The notes beneath the pieces were generated by a model, which worked only from the letters and a program-made list of their open reading frames with translations, did not search any database and was not told the DNA's origin. The translations under genes were made by a program, and so were the position numbers. From assembly GCA_011390645.1 (NCBI GenBank), contig JAABRY010000018.1, positions 1-38,739 on the forward strand: a DNA stretch of 38,739 bases, given 5' to 3'. The first letter of the stretch is position 1. Every line of letters begins with the position of its first letter. The stretch comes from Gemmatimonadota bacterium. Its GTDB lineage: Bacteria > Gemmatimonadota > Gemmatimonadetes > Gemmatimonadales > GWC2-71-9. Positions 15,848 to 25,510 of the stretch are shown piece after piece.

Positions 15848-18708
15848 GGCGACGCCGGGGCGACGGTCGTGTCGGGCGCGGCCGTGGCCGGCGGTGTGGG
15901 GGGGGGAGGGCGCCGGGCCCGCAAGTGCTGGTCGAGCTGCAGACGCGGCACACCGACCCGATACCACTCGGGCTCCGTCATGCCCCGCAGCTTGGCATCG
16001 AAGAACTCCTGCATCCGGGTGGCATAGTCCACCTGGTTGGCGCGCTTGGCGAGGCCATGGTTCTCACCCGGATAGGAGAGCATGACGACTTCCTTGCCGA
16101 GCTCACGCAGCGTGTTGAAGTAGGTGACGCCCTGGTTGAAATCGACGGCGCCGTCCTTGTCGTTGTGCATGATGATCAGGGGCGTGGTCACGCGCTGCGC
16201 GAAGCGGTTCGGCGAGTTGCGCAGGTACGCGTCGGCATGGTCGATGTAATTCCCCAGGAAGCGGCCTTGTGAGGAGACGAAGATCGGCTGGTTGGCGGAT
16301 CCGCTGTTCCAGTACACCGAGGAGTACATCGAGATCATGTCGGTGAGCGGTGCGCCGGCGATTGCCCCCTTGAAGCGATCCGTCTGCGTCACCAGAAACG
16401 CGGTCTGATAGCCGCCCCAGGAATGCCCCTGCAAGCCGACGCGTTCAGGGTCCACCACGCCAGTCGCCACCGCGGCATCGAGCGCCGGCAAGACCGTCCA
16501 GACGGCGCTCATCCCCGGATCATTGAGCGTGTAGGTGATGTCCGGCATCAGGATCGCGTAGCCGCGGCTCGTGTAGACGCTGGGATTGAGATAGCGCGTC
16601 TCGTTCGGGATGGCGTACTGGTGCAACGACTGGGACAGCTTCTCGTAGATGTACACCACCGTGGGCGCCCGCATCCCCGGCGTCCAACCGGCGGGCAGGA
16701 AGAGCGCGGCTTGCAAGGTGTCGCCTCGCGCACTCACGTAATCCACGAGCCGTGCGCCGGCGGACCATGCCACCTCGCGTTGTTGCGGGTTCGCGTCGGT
16801 GAGGCGCGTCGGGGCGGTCAGGGACCCGGTCGCCGTCCACCAATCGGGAAAGTCCACGAAGGTGCCGCGGGTCCAGGCATGCCGGGCGGCATCCCGGGCG
16901 CGCGTCACGCGGAGTTGCGCGTCATCGCTCAACAGGACCGTCACACCGGGCCGTCCGGGCTGAATGCGGCCGAAACCCTCGCGCTTGGTGCGTTCGCCAT
17001 AGAAGTGCAGTTCGACCGGCTTGCCGAGGTCGATCCCGCGTGCCCGCGGATCGGGTTGCACGATCTGCCGATACCGCAAGCCGTCGCGCTTCCCGTTGAC
17101 GGTGAGGTTGGTGGCCGTCCCCGCGGCGACGGGAACCCGCCAGAGATCCCAACCGTCCGTGAGCACGAGGGCGCGTGAATCATCCGTCCAGCCGAGGGGA
17201 AAGCGCGCCGGCTTGTCCACGTTGCGATCGTTCTCCTCGTCCCAGAAGATCGCGGAAATCCCGTCGGTCATGTTGCGGACCGGTCCGCCAGCGAAGGATT
17301 GCGTCAGCCAATGCCCATCCTCGAACCACGCGAAACGTTCGCCGTCCGGAGACATCGTGAGCGTGGTGCCCGCTTTGGTGAGCGCGAGGCGCCGAGTGCC
17401 GTCGCGCTGGTCAACGACGTAGACATCGCGATACCGGCGTCCGGTGAGGTTGCCCTCGAGTTCGTACGCGCGTTGATCGAAGCCGACCGCCCAGTGCCCG
17501 GTCGGGGCGAGCTGGACGTCGCGCACCTCCTCGTCGGCCAGCCGAACCAGCCGCTGCTGTGCCAAGTGCCACACTGCAAGCCAGCTGAAGGACTTGTCGG
17601 CGTTTTCCTGAACCTTCTGCATCGGCTGCAATCGCGGCTCGCGGCCGTGCCAGATTTCGACCACCGGCTTCTCGTCGTCTCCCCAGGCCGGGCCACGATC
17701 CTTGGGGGGATTGGTCTCGCGCAGGCCGAGGCTGAGGGTGGCGAGGTCGTCCGACCAGCGCAACACGCGATCGGGCGACACCTTCAGGCCCGGCGGCACC
17801 CCCGCCGCGGAGTCGCCGCGCATCTCGTGACGCACTGGTCCCTGCGGTCCGAAGCTGGTCCACGCGACGACGGCGAAGAGGGTGTCGGCGCGGGCCGTAT
17901 CGGGGATGCCGCGCATCACGGCGAGCGCCCGGCCGCTGTCGGCCCAGGTGAGCCGACGGTACACCGCCTTGGCAAAGTCTCCCGGTCGCACCGCATCGCT
18001 GGCGAGGTGGCGGAACTGCACTCCGTTGGTGAGGCGGTCCTTGGTATCCACCGTCCAGGCGAGCCACTCCCCGCGGTCGTCGAAGCCGAACTCTCCGACA
18101 TCGCCGATGGACAGGGTCGCATTGCGGGCGAGGTCGTGGAGCAGCAGCGTCGCCCCGGATGTCCCCCCCCCAGGTGATGCCCCCCCCGCCGCCCCGGCCC
18201 CCGTCGCTGGCGCGTCGGGATAGCCATGCAGCGCGACCCAACCGGGCCGATCACCGGCGAAGCTGATGCGGCGCACCTTCTCGAACCGCCGAACCTCACC
18301 GGTGCCGAGCGCGACGAGCGTGGCGGTGCCCTGCACCGGCTTCCGGTCCTTGCGCAGCTTCTTCGCCTCGGCGGCCGTGGGCCACGCGAGGAAGGCGGCC
18401 CACGCGCCGTCGCGGGTGATGGTGAGACCGTTCTGCTGCGTGACGTCGCCGACCGGGAATCGATGCTCAGTCTCACCCGTGGTGGTCCGCAGGATCACCT
18501 CGGCATCCCCCTCGTTCGGGGCGAGCACGTGGCCGAACCAGCGCCCATCCGCCGAGAGGCTGGCGTTGCGGATCGTCTTCCATCCGGCGAGGTCCTCACG
18601 CGTCAGCTGGCGCGGGCCCTCCGGCGCTGTGGCCACGGTGTCTTGCGCAGCGGCCGGCGCGGCCACTCCCAGCGTGAGGAGGGTGAGGAGCAGGTGGCGA
18701 TACGACAT
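15844..18708 (-). CDS. Secreted S9-family (prolyl oligopeptidase-type) serine peptidase
   Basis: 954 residues; signal peptide ending APAAAQ. Residues 30-640 form the beta-propeller (WD-like blades such as NASLSADGRWFGHVL), and the C-terminal alpha/beta-hydrolase domain has GHSWGGYQ with nucleophile S763, an aspartate in NDKDGAV and the histidine in GENHGL. It likely cleaves peptides in the periplasm or outside the cell. ATG 18708 is used rather than GTG 18711 because GAGG lies 5 bases before it. Around 18155-18200 a low-complexity Gly/Ala/Ser insertion in the propeller contains both a G9 and a G8 run. A C9 sense tract at 15898-15906 encodes a Pro-rich C-tail. Confidence 0.92.
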   Translation of the reverse strand: MSYRHLLLTLLTLGVAAPAAAQDTVATAPEGPRQLTREDLAGWKTIRNASLSADGRWFGHVLAPNEGDAEVILRTTTGETEHRFPVGDVTQQNGLTITRDGAWAAFLAWPTAAEAKKLRKDRKPVQGTATLVALGTGEVRRFEKVRRISFAGDRPGWVALHGYPDAPATGAGAAGGASPGGGTSGATLLLHDLARNATLSIGDVGEFGFDDRGEWLAWTVDTKDRLTNGVQFRHLASDAVRPGDFAKAVYRRLTWADSGRALAVMRGIPDTARADTLFAVVAWTSFGPQGPVRHEMRGDSAAGVPPGLKVSPDRVLRWSDDLATLSLGLRETNPPKDRGPAWGDDEKPVVEIWHGREPRLQPMQKVQENADKSFSWLAVWHLAQQRLVRLADEEVRDVQLAPTGHWAVGFDQRAYELEGNLTGRRYRDVYVVDQRDGTRRLALTKAGTTLTMSPDGERFAWFEDGHWLTQSFAGGPVRNMTDGISAIFWDEENDRNVDKPARFPLGWTDDSRALVLTDGWDLWRVPVAAGTATNLTVNGKRDGLRYRQIVQPDPRARGIDLGKPVELHFYGERTKREGFGRIQPGRPGVTVLLSDDAQLRVTRARDAARHAWTRGTFVDFPDWWTATGSLTAPTRLTDANPQQREVAWSAGARLVDYVSARGDTLQAALFLPAGWTPGMRAPTVVYIYEKLSQSLHQYAIPNETRYLNPSVYTSRGYAILMPDITYTLNDPGMSAVWTVLPALDAAVATGVVDPERVGLQGHSWGGYQTAFLVTQTDRFKGAIAGAPLTDMISMYSSVYWNSGSANQPIFVSSQGRFLGNYIDHADAYLRNSPNRFAQRVTTPLIIMHNDKDGAVDFNQGVTYFNTLRELGKEVVMLSYPGENHGLAKRANQVDYATRMQEFFDAKLRGMTEPEWYRVGVPRLQLDQHLRARRPPPPTPPATAAPDTTVAPASP

Positions 18709-18788
18709 CACGACCTCGGGGTGAGGCTAGGGGTGGGGAGGGGAATACCGGAACCTACGCCCTCGGCTGTGTCGGGGAAGGGGGGCGC

Positions 18789-19751
18789 CTACTCGGCGTA
18801 GTGGCAGGCGACGCCATGCCCATCCGCGCTGCGCAACGCCGGACGCTCATTTGTGCATCGCGAATCCCGGGCGGGATGGAAGCAACGGGGGGCGAATGGG
18901 CACCCTGGCAATGGAGCCGTGGGTGATGGCGGCTCACCGGTGAGCACAATCCGTTGGCGACGGCGCGCCGGATCGGGAATCGCGGAGATGAGTGCCTGGG
19001 TGTACGGATGACGCGGCGTGGCGATCAGCGTACGTGCCGGTCCGATTTCGACGATGGTGCCGAGGTACATCACGGCGATGCGATGGGCGACCTGGCGCAC
19101 CACGGCGAGGTCGTGGGCAATGAACAGGTAGGAGAGCCCGCGCTGCTCCCGCAGGTCCATGAGCAGGTTCAGCACCTGGGCCTGCACCGAGACGTCCAGT
19201 GCCGAGACCGGTTCGTCGCAGACAAGAAAGCGTGGCTCGACGGCGAGCGCGCGCGCAATGCCGATCCGCTGCCGTTGTCCCCCGGAGAACTCGTGCGGGT
19301 AGCGCGACGCATAGGAGGCGTCGAGTCCTACTTCCTGGAGCAGGGCCGCGACCCGCTCCCGGAGCGCGACCCGCTCGGTGATCTGATGAATCAGCAACCC
19401 TTCGGCAATCGACGCCTCGATCGTGTGGCGCGGGTTGAGCGAGCCGAACGGATCCTGTGCCACCAGCTGCATCCGTCGCCGCATCGCGCGCAGTGCTGGG
19501 GCTGTGAGTGTCGATAGGTCAACACCCTCGAAGCGAACGATGCCGGCGGTCGGTGTCTCGAGCCGCAGGATGGTCCGTCCCACCGTCGTCTTCCCGCTTC
19601 CCGATTCCCCGACGAGCCCGAGTGTCTCGCCCGGCGCGATGGTGAACGTGACGCCATCGACTGCCCGAACGGCGGGTGCGGCACGCCGCAGCACGCCGCC
19701 CGACGCGAAATGCTTGACCAGTCCTTCCACCTCGAGCAGTGGCGTGCTCAT
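18789..19751 (-). CDS. oppF: Oligopeptide ABC transporter ATP-binding protein (OppF/DppF type)
   Basis: 320 residues. Walker [11 protein letters not shown]-loop [12 protein letters not shown], signature [15 protein letters not shown], Walker [13 protein letters not shown], and H-loop IAHD are all present. The C-terminal oligopeptide domain with GCPFAPRC and two later cysteines is typical of Opp/Dpp ATPases, which may carry an iron-sulfur cluster. ATG 19751 overlaps the OppD stop by 4 bp. With OppD it powers the import of peptides. It is the last gene of a five-gene operon; 77 bp of featureless G-rich sequence separates it from the S9 gene upstream of that gene's start. Confidence 0.95.
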   Translation of the reverse strand: MSTPLLEVEGLVKHFASGGVLRRAAPAVRAVDGVTFTIAPGETLGLVGESGSGKTTVGRTILRLETPTAGIVRFEGVDLSTLTAPALRAMRRRMQLVAQDPFGSLNPRHTIEASIAEGLLIHQITERVALRERVAALLQEVGLDASYASRYPHEFSGGQRQRIGIARALAVEPRFLVCDEPVSALDVSVQAQVLNLLMDLREQRGLSYLFIAHDLAVVRQVAHRIAVMYLGTIVEIGPARTLIATPRHPYTQALISAIPDPARRRQRIVLTGEPPSPTAPLPGCPFAPRCFHPARDSRCTNERPALRSADGHGVACHYAE

Positions 19752-20728
19752 GTGGGGGACCCTGCGGTGACCCAGCACGCCGTGGCATGCGCAGCCGTGT
19801 CGGCGACCAGCGGTGGGCGTGTGGCCACGCACGCCGCCACTGCCAGCGGGCAGCGGGGATGAAAGCGGCAGCCGCTGGGCCACTGGCCCGGGGGGGGGAC
19901 GACGCCGGCGATGGACGCCAGCCGCTCCACGGGGCCGTCAAGTCGCGGGATGGAGCCGAACAGTCCGCGGGTGTAGGGGTGTTGCGGTGCGGCAAACAGC
20001 GTGGATGCCGGGGCCGATTCGACGATTCGCCCGGCATACATCACGAGCACGCGATCCGCCCGTCCTGCGACGATGCCGAGGTCGTGCGTGATCAACAGCA
20101 CGGCCATCTGCCGCGTGCGCCGGAGGGTGTCGAGCAGTTCGAGGATCTGGGCCTGTACCGTCACATCGAGCGCGGTCGTGGGCTCGTCCGCGATCAACAC
20201 GTCCGGCTCTCCGGCCAGCGCGATGGCGAGCATGACGCGTTGGCGCATGCCACCGCTCAACTGGTGTGGCCAGGCGTCCACGCGATCCGCAGGGTCGGCG
20301 ATGCCGACCTCAGCGAGCAGCGCGATGGCGCGCGCGCGGGCCGTCGAGAACGGCACGCTCGCGTGAGCCTGAATCGCTTCCACGATCTGCGCCCCGACCC
20401 GCATCACCGGGTTGAGCGAGGACATCGGGTCCTGAAAGACCATGGCAATGCGTGCCCCGCGGTAGGGTCGCACCGTCGTCTCCGAGAGCGTGGCCAGGTC
20501 CACGCCGGCAAACCGTATGGCGCTCTTCGGTCCGAGTTGCGCGCCGCGCGGCAGCAGCCGCAGTATCGCCAGCCCGGTGAGGCTCTTGCCGCAGCCGGAC
20601 TCACCGACCAACGCCACCATCTCGCCTGCTGCCACCCCGAACGAGACATCGTCCACGGGCACGATCGGCGCTGCGCCGGGCGGCGCGAAGCTGATCCGCA
20701 GGTCGCGTACCTCGAGAAGGTCGGTCAT
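19748..20728 (-). CDS. oppD: Oligopeptide ABC transporter ATP-binding protein (OppD/DppD type)
   Basis: 326 residues. Walker [12 protein letters not shown]-loop [10 protein letters not shown], signature [15 protein letters not shown], Walker [13 protein letters not shown] and H-loop ITHD are intact. The C-terminal Cys-containing oligopeptide region ([12 protein letters not shown]) is present. It pairs with OppF as the nucleotide-binding dimer under the OppBC channel. Overlaps by 4 bp with both neighbours show translational coupling. A 9-base C run on the sense strand (19890-19898) encodes Pro-Pro-Pro in [10 protein letters not shown]. Confidence 0.95.
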   Translation of the reverse strand: MTDLLEVRDLRISFAPPGAAPIVPVDDVSFGVAAGEMVALVGESGCGKSLTGLAILRLLPRGAQLGPKSAIRFAGVDLATLSETTVRPYRGARIAMVFQDPMSSLNPVMRVGAQIVEAIQAHASVPFSTARARAIALLAEVGIADPADRVDAWPHQLSGGMRQRVMLAIALAGEPDVLIADEPTTALDVTVQAQILELLDTLRRTRQMAVLLITHDLGIVAGRADRVLVMYAGRIVESAPASTLFAAPQHPYTRGLFGSIPRLDGPVERLASIAGVVPPPGQWPSGCRFHPRCPLAVAACVATRPPLVADTAAHATACWVTAGSPT

Positions 20729-21531
20729 CGCGTGCCGGGGAGGAGTCGGTGGCGCAGGGCATCACCGATCAAGGTGGCGGCGGTGGTCGCCACGACCAGC
20801 GCGAGGCCCGGTGCGAGCAGGAGCCACGGCGCGCTCGCGATATGGTCGCGCGCTTCGAGAATCATCCCACCCCAGGTCGGGGCGGGCGGCTGGATGCCGA
20901 GGCCGATGAAGGACAGGCCTGCCTCGAGGAGGATGGCATCGGCGATGCCAAGCGTGGCGGCGACCAGTGCCGGGGCCATGGCGCCCGGCAGGATGTCTCG
21001 CCGCAGGATTCGCAGGGGGGAGGCACCGAGCGCTCGCGCTGCCCCAACGAAGCCGGTCTCCCGCAGACGGAGCGTCTCCCCACGCACCAACCGGGCAATC
21101 GCGGGCCAGCCGGTCGCGCCGAGGACGAGGGCGAGGGAGAGCGGTGTGAGCGGTCCCACGGCGGCGAGCAGCACGAGGAGCACCACCAGCCGCGGCAGGC
21201 CGAGCAGGAGATCGATCGCTCGCCGCAATGCCTCCGCGGCGGCACCGCGCGCGCCGCCCGCAATCAACCCGACGAGTGTTCCGAGCAGCGTCGCGACCAC
21301 GACTGCCCCCACCGCGATGCCGAGGGAGGCCCGGGCCCCGGCCGCCAAACGTGCGAAGACGTCGCGCGAATACTGGTCGGTGCCGAACCAATGGGTCGCA
21401 GAGGGCGACTGCAATGTCCCGGTGATCAGGTCCGGCTGCGCGAGCGGATCGGGAGCGATCCAGGGCCCCACGATCGCCAACAGGACAAGTCCCCCCCCCA
21501 GCACGAGCCCCGCACGCAGGGTGCCCGTCAT
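20725..21531 (-). CDS. oppC: Oligopeptide ABC transporter permease (OppC/DppC type)
   Basis: 268 residues with about six membrane segments. The N-terminal amphipathic/TM1 portion and the motif HWFGTDQYSRDVFARL are typical of OppC/DppC. The cytoplasmic EAA-like coupling loop reads VGAARALGASPLRILRRDILPG (split here as ALGASPLRIL, RRDILPG). ATG 21531 overlaps the OppB stop by 4 bp; the longer upstream frame has no membrane character and is rejected. A G9 tract on the sense strand (21491-21499) sits in TM1 as GLVLGGGLVLL. Confidence 0.93.
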   Translation of the reverse strand: MTGTLRAGLVLGGGLVLLAIVGPWIAPDPLAQPDLITGTLQSPSATHWFGTDQYSRDVFARLAAGARASLGIAVGAVVVATLLGTLVGLIAGGARGAAAEALRRAIDLLLGLPRLVVLLVLLAAVGPLTPLSLALVLGATGWPAIARLVRGETLRLRETGFVGAARALGASPLRILRRDILPGAMAPALVAATLGIADAILLEAGLSFIGLGIQPPAPTWGGMILEARDHIASAPWLLLAPGLALVVATTAATLIGDALRHRLLPGTR

Positions 21532-22499
21532 GCAGCGTCCTGTGCAGGGTCCACGACCCGGTAGAGCAGATCGGCGAGGAGGGAGCCGACCTGCACGGTG
21601 AGAATCAGCAACGCGCCGGCGCCGACCACCATCGGGACGTCGCGTTGCGCAGTCGCCTCGGCGATCAGCGTCCCGATCCCGGGCCAGGCGAAGACTGCCT
21701 CGACGAACACGGCACCACCGACGAGCATCGGCAGCCAGAGGCCGAGCAGGGTGACGATCGGCGTGAGTGCGGGGCGCCAGATGTGATGCACCGCGAGCCG
21801 CGCCGGCGAGACACCGCGGGCACGCGCCGCGACGACCCATGGGGCCTCGCGGGTTTCGTCCACGGCCGCTCGCTGGTGACGGATCGGCACGGCGATCGTC
21901 GCCAGCACCATGGTCGTGAGCGGGAGGGCGAGGTGTCGCACGCGATCCAGGAGGACCGCGCCCAGCCCGGCGTCAGACGCGAGCAAGGGGTCGCTGTACC
22001 CGGCGGGCGGGAACCAGCCCCACGTGAGCGCGAAGAGCCAGACCAGGATGAGGCCGATCACGAAGGACGGCAGCGCGTACCCCACCAAGGTGAGTCCGCC
22101 GATGACGCGCGCCCGAAGGGTGCGCGGATGCAACGCGGTCCAGAGTCCGAGCGCGAGTCCGATCGTGAAGTGCACCAGCAGCGTGAGCCCGCCGAGCAGC
22201 AAGGTGGGCCCGAGGCGCTCGGCAAGCACCGTGGTCACCGGTCGACCGGCGGCGAGCGACGTGCCGAGGTCGCCCCGAAGTGCCCCCCCCACAAAGCGAG
22301 CGACGACGGTGCCGAGCGGCAGGTCGGTCCCCCAGCGCTCCCGCAGGGCGGTCAGGGTCGCCGGGTCGGTTGGGAAGTCACGAATCACCGCGGCCAGCGG
22401 GTCGCCCGGGAGCACCTGGACGAGGACCACCAGCAACAGCACCCCGCCGAGCGTGGAGAGGGCAGCGTCCAACGTGCGACGGACGAGCCAGTGCGTCAT
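21528..22499 (-). CDS. oppB: Oligopeptide ABC transporter permease (OppB/DppB type)
   Basis: 323 residues with six predicted membrane helices. The start MTHWLVRRTLDAALSTLGG and the motif LPGDPLAAV in the first periplasmic loop are typical of OppB. The coupling loop AARARGVSPARLAVHHIWRPALTPIV (split as ARGVSPARL, HIWRPALTP) is the EAA motif. The ATG at 22499 begins one base after the stop of the substrate-binding protein gene. A G8 run followed by C lies at 22283-22290. It forms the transmembrane pore with OppC. Confidence 0.94.
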   Translation of the reverse strand: MTHWLVRRTLDAALSTLGGVLLLVVLVQVLPGDPLAAVIRDFPTDPATLTALRERWGTDLPLGTVVARFVGGALRGDLGTSLAAGRPVTTVLAERLGPTLLLGGLTLLVHFTIGLALGLWTALHPRTLRARVIGGLTLVGYALPSFVIGLILVWLFALTWGWFPPAGYSDPLLASDAGLGAVLLDRVRHLALPLTTMVLATIAVPIRHQRAAVDETREAPWVVAARARGVSPARLAVHHIWRPALTPIVTLLGLWLPMLVGGAVFVEAVFAWPGIGTLIAEATAQRDVPMVVGAGALLILTVQVGSLLADLLYRVVDPAQDAA

Positions 22500-22500
22500 G

Positions 22501-24138
22501 TCACCGGTCGCGCGGGAGCGCTGCCTCGGGGCGCACGCGCCAGCGCCAGACATTCAGCCACGCCTTGATCGGCAGGATCTGCACGTTGGCGTAGCGCGTG
22601 TGCACGGCCACTTGATTGGCTGGCGCGGCGAAGAAGATCGCCGGGACCGCTGCCTGCATGTGGGCAAAGGCTCGCTGCCACGCTGCAGTGGGGTCGCCCG
22701 TGACCGCTTCCGCCGCCTCACGCAAGCGATCGAACGTCGGATCGCACCAACGCGCCACGTTGCTGGACCCCGGGCTCTGCGCAGAGGCGCAGGACCAGCT
22801 GGTCAGCAGCGAGCGCGGGGAGGCATCCTGATTCACCGCGGTGAGGTCGAGGTCCCAGTCGCCGGAGCCGCGCCGTGCGAGGTACCCGGGGAAATCGCTG
22901 CGCTCCAGCGTCACGGCCACGCCGATGGCGCGCCACATCGCTTCGGCCTGTACGGCAAGGGTCTGACGCGGCGCGCTGGTACTCGGCAGAATCATCGCGA
23001 GACGGAGCGGGGTCCCGTTGCGGTCAAGAATGCCGTCGCCGTCGCTGTCGCGCCAACCAGCTTCCGCGAGCAACGCGCGCGCCCGTGCCACGTCACCACT
23101 CGGGCGGGCGGGTGGTGGCGGGCGCGTCCACTGCCAGAGTTGGGAGGCGGCGACATCGGGCACCAGCGTGTTGGCCCCGAAGGCACTCCGTGCCATCGTC
23201 GTGCGATCGAGGGCGAGACGCATCGCCTCCCGCACGCGTCGATCGGCGAGGATGGGATGCGGTCGCGTCGTGTCGCCGGGGTGGCGGGTGTTGAAGAGGG
23301 CGTAGACGATCAGGGTGCTCGAGACCGTCACCGGAGCGATCTCGGGTCGGGCGACCAGCTGCTCGAGCATTGGGGGGGGGAGATTGTCGAGCACATCCAC
23401 CTGGCCCGCGAGCATCAGGTTGAGGCGGGCCGACGGGTCGCCAGCGACCCGCACCACGAGGCGATGAATCCCGGGTCGTCCGAGGTAGAACGTGGTGTCG
23501 GCACGCAACTCCACGAACTGTCCCGGGACGCGACGCTCCCACCGATAGGGACCGTTGCCGACGGGAAAGCGGGCGAAGTCGGAAGTCGCGATCGCCTCGG
23601 GAGCGACGTCCCCCAACAGGTGGGCCGGCAGCGGCTGCATCCCGAACCCGAAGGTGTAGAGTTGCTCGCTGGAGGCGCGTCGGAACCGAACCCGGACCGT
23701 TCGCGTGCCGATCGCGGTCACGCTTTCGACGAGTTCCAGCGCCGCCTGGTTGGGATTCACCCGCGGATTGCTCGCGATCGCCCACGTGAACGCGACATCA
23801 CGGGCCGTGACCGGCGTGCCGTCATGCCATCTCGCGCGCGGGTCGAGCTCGAACACCAGCGTGCGCGGATCCTCGCGCCGCCAACTCGCCGCGAGTTGGG
23901 GATCGAGCGAGCGATCGCCCCCCGTGCGGAACGCGCTGGTGATCGTGCCGAGGCGCAGGAAGAGTTGATCCGCGACGTCGGCGTTCCCCTGTGAGGCGGT
24001 GCCCACGAACGGAATCGGCAGGGCGGGATCCTGCCCGGTGGCGAGCACCACGGTGCCGCGGACCGACTGAGCCGCAAGTGGATCTCCCCCCCCCAGATGC
24101 ACGAGGGCCAGCAGGAGGACGAGCGCGGAGCGACGCAT
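22501..24138 (-). CDS. oppA: Oligopeptide ABC transporter substrate-binding protein
   Basis: 545 residues, SBP family 5. The N-terminal signal MRRSALVLLLALVHLGGGD leads to cleavage near LAAQ. No lipobox cysteine is present, so it appears to be a free periplasmic protein. Family features include DPALPIP at the mature start, LEPDPRARWHDGTPVTARDVAFTW (key: WHDGTPVTA), and PNLP-type loops. ATG 24138 follows AAGGA. It is the first gene of oppABCDF and should define peptide specificity; the real ligand cannot be read from the sequence. It holds G9-class tracts at 23372 and 24086, the latter in the signal peptide (HLGGGDP). Confidence 0.92.
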   Translation of the reverse strand: MRRSALVLLLALVHLGGGDPLAAQSVRGTVVLATGQDPALPIPFVGTASQGNADVADQLFLRLGTITSAFRTGGDRSLDPQLAASWRREDPRTLVFELDPRARWHDGTPVTARDVAFTWAIASNPRVNPNQAALELVESVTAIGTRTVRVRFRRASSEQLYTFGFGMQPLPAHLLGDVAPEAIATSDFARFPVGNGPYRWERRVPGQFVELRADTTFYLGRPGIHRLVVRVAGDPSARLNLMLAGQVDVLDNLPPPMLEQLVARPEIAPVTVSSTLIVYALFNTRHPGDTTRPHPILADRRVREAMRLALDRTTMARSAFGANTLVPDVAASQLWQWTRPPPPARPSGDVARARALLAEAGWRDSDGDGILDRNGTPLRLAMILPSTSAPRQTLAVQAEAMWRAIGVAVTLERSDFPGYLARRGSGDWDLDLTAVNQDASPRSLLTSWSCASAQSPGSSNVARWCDPTFDRLREAAEAVTGDPTAAWQRAFAHMQAAVPAIFFAAPANQVAVHTRYANVQILPIKAWLNVWRWRVRPEAALPRDR

Positions 24139-24167
24139 CGGCGATTCCTTGTGATGGGGTGGCGACC

Positions 24168-24938
24168 TCAGCGGCGCCACGTCCAGGCGGTGTCACGATA
24201 GCGCGGGAGTGACTGGAGACTCGCCGTTTCGAGGCGTGAGGTCAACTCTGGCGGGGCTGGTGTGGCACCGGCCCCCAGCCACGCAGCGGCGATCGCTGCA
24301 CCGAGTCGGTCGGCCGCGGGGAGGCTGGAGTGGCGGGCCACCGACAGGTCGACCGGTGCCGTGCGGTAGCGTCCGAGGGACGCGGTGCGGTCGCTTCGCG
24401 CGATCGCACCGTGCTGCAACAGCATCCCGTGCCGCACCAGTTGGGCGGAGCCGATCACCTTGCGCGCGTGGATCATGACCTCGCCACCGACCGGGACATC
24501 GAAGCATGCGCCTGGCGCCAGGCCCGGGAGTCTGGCCGGTTTTGGGGCGAGGGTGGGTGCCAGGGAGAGTGCCGAGTCGAGCGCGTGGGCGAGTCGGCGG
24601 TGAAGCTCGGCGTAGGCGCTGTGCACCCCGCCCAGCGCAGCGACCGGGCCAGTCCATGCATACGTCAGGTCGTCCGCGGCATGCCAGACAGCGCGTCCAC
24701 CGGTCGGACGGCGAACACAATGGATCCCGTCGCGAGCCAACCTGTCACGATCCCAGTGCCGGGCGGCGGCCTCATTGGCGCCGAACGACACGGTCTCTGT
24801 GCTCCACTGGTAGAGTCGGAGGAGGTGCACGCCCTCCGCAGCGAGCGCGAGTGCGGCTTCGTCCAGGGCCATCTGTGACGCCGCATCGCGAGGTGTCCGA
24901 TCCTCCCAGACAACCGTCAGTGGGTGATCAGCTGCCAC
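24168..24938 (-). CDS. Lipoate-protein ligase A family protein
   Basis: 256 residues of the BPL/LplA/LipB fold. RRPTGGRAVWH is the lipoate-binding motif, and CFDVPVGGEVMIHARKVIGSAQ contains the conserved lysine (in ARKVIG). It lacks the small accessory C-terminal domain of E. coli LplA, so it may be a lipoyl transferase such as LipM or need a partner. GTG 24938 overlaps coaE by 22 bp; no better start exists before the conserved VVWEDRTPRDAASQMALDEA region. A good ribosome site is not seen, so it may be coupled to coaE translation. It ends 29 bases before the OppA start. Confidence 0.85.
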   Translation of the reverse strand: MAADHPLTVVWEDRTPRDAASQMALDEAALALAAEGVHLLRLYQWSTETVSFGANEAAARHWDRDRLARDGIHCVRRPTGGRAVWHAADDLTYAWTGPVAALGGVHSAYAELHRRLAHALDSALSLAPTLAPKPARLPGLAPGACFDVPVGGEVMIHARKVIGSAQLVRHGMLLQHGAIARSDRTASLGRYRTAPVDLSVARHSSLPAADRLGAAIAAAWLGAGATPAPPELTSRLETASLQSLPRYRDTAWTWRR

Positions 24939-25510
24939 AGCGCGTCGGTACGATCGAGGAGCGTCTGGCGGTCGCCATCATTGTCGATGATCCACGTGGC
25001 TCGCGCTCGCTTGTGGGCCGCGGGCCACTGCGCGGCCAGAAGCCGATCGGCTTGTTCCGGGGGGAGCCCTCGCTCGTCGATCAGTCGCCGCCGTCGTTCC
25101 GCCTCGGGGGCGTCGACCAGGATCACCCCCTCATACACCGACGGATCGGCGGCCTCGAACAGCAGGGGAATCTCGGCGATCACCACCTCGGCGCCGTCGG
25201 CCGCGGCGCGGGCGACCTGTCGCCGGCGTTCGGCTTCGACGGCCGGATGCACGATCGCCTCGAGCGCGAGGCGCTCCGCCGGGTCAGCAAGAATCCGGGT
25301 TCGCAGCGCCTGCCGATCAATGGTGCCATCCGAGGTGAGGATCCCCGCACCGAAGCGAGCCACGATGCGCGCGTGGACCGGCGTGCCCGGCCGCTGCAAG
25401 TCGCGCACGATCGCATCGGCATCGACCAGCACGGCACCCAAGGCGCGCAGGCGTGCCGCGACAGTGGACTTGCCCGCAGCGACGTTCCCGGTGAGTGCCA
25501 GCACGCGCAT
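24917..25510 (-). CDS. coaE: Dephospho-CoA kinase
   Basis: 197 residues, the normal length. The P-loop is GNVAAGKST (8-16), followed by VLVDADAIVRDLQRPG, a canonical CoaE segment, and EIPLLFEA plus RRLIDERGLPPEQADRLLAAQ. It phosphorylates dephospho-CoA in the last step of coenzyme A biosynthesis. Start ATG 25510 overlaps the tdk stop by one base (TGATG). The longer frame upstream lies within tdk and is not used. Confidence 0.95.
   Translation of the reverse strand: MRVLALTGNVAAGKSTVAARLRALGAVLVDADAIVRDLQRPGTPVHARIVARFGAGILTSDGTIDRQALRTRILADPAERLALEAIVHPAVEAERRRQVARAAADGAEVVIAEIPLLFEAADPSVYEGVILVDAPEAERRRRLIDERGLPPEQADRLLAAQWPAAHKRARATWIIDNDGDRQTLLDRTDALWQLITH

Noticed and set aside
18712-18788. 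G-rich gap upstream of the S9 gene as a regulatory repeat.
   Set aside because: The G clusters are irregular and no dyad or promoter is convincing.
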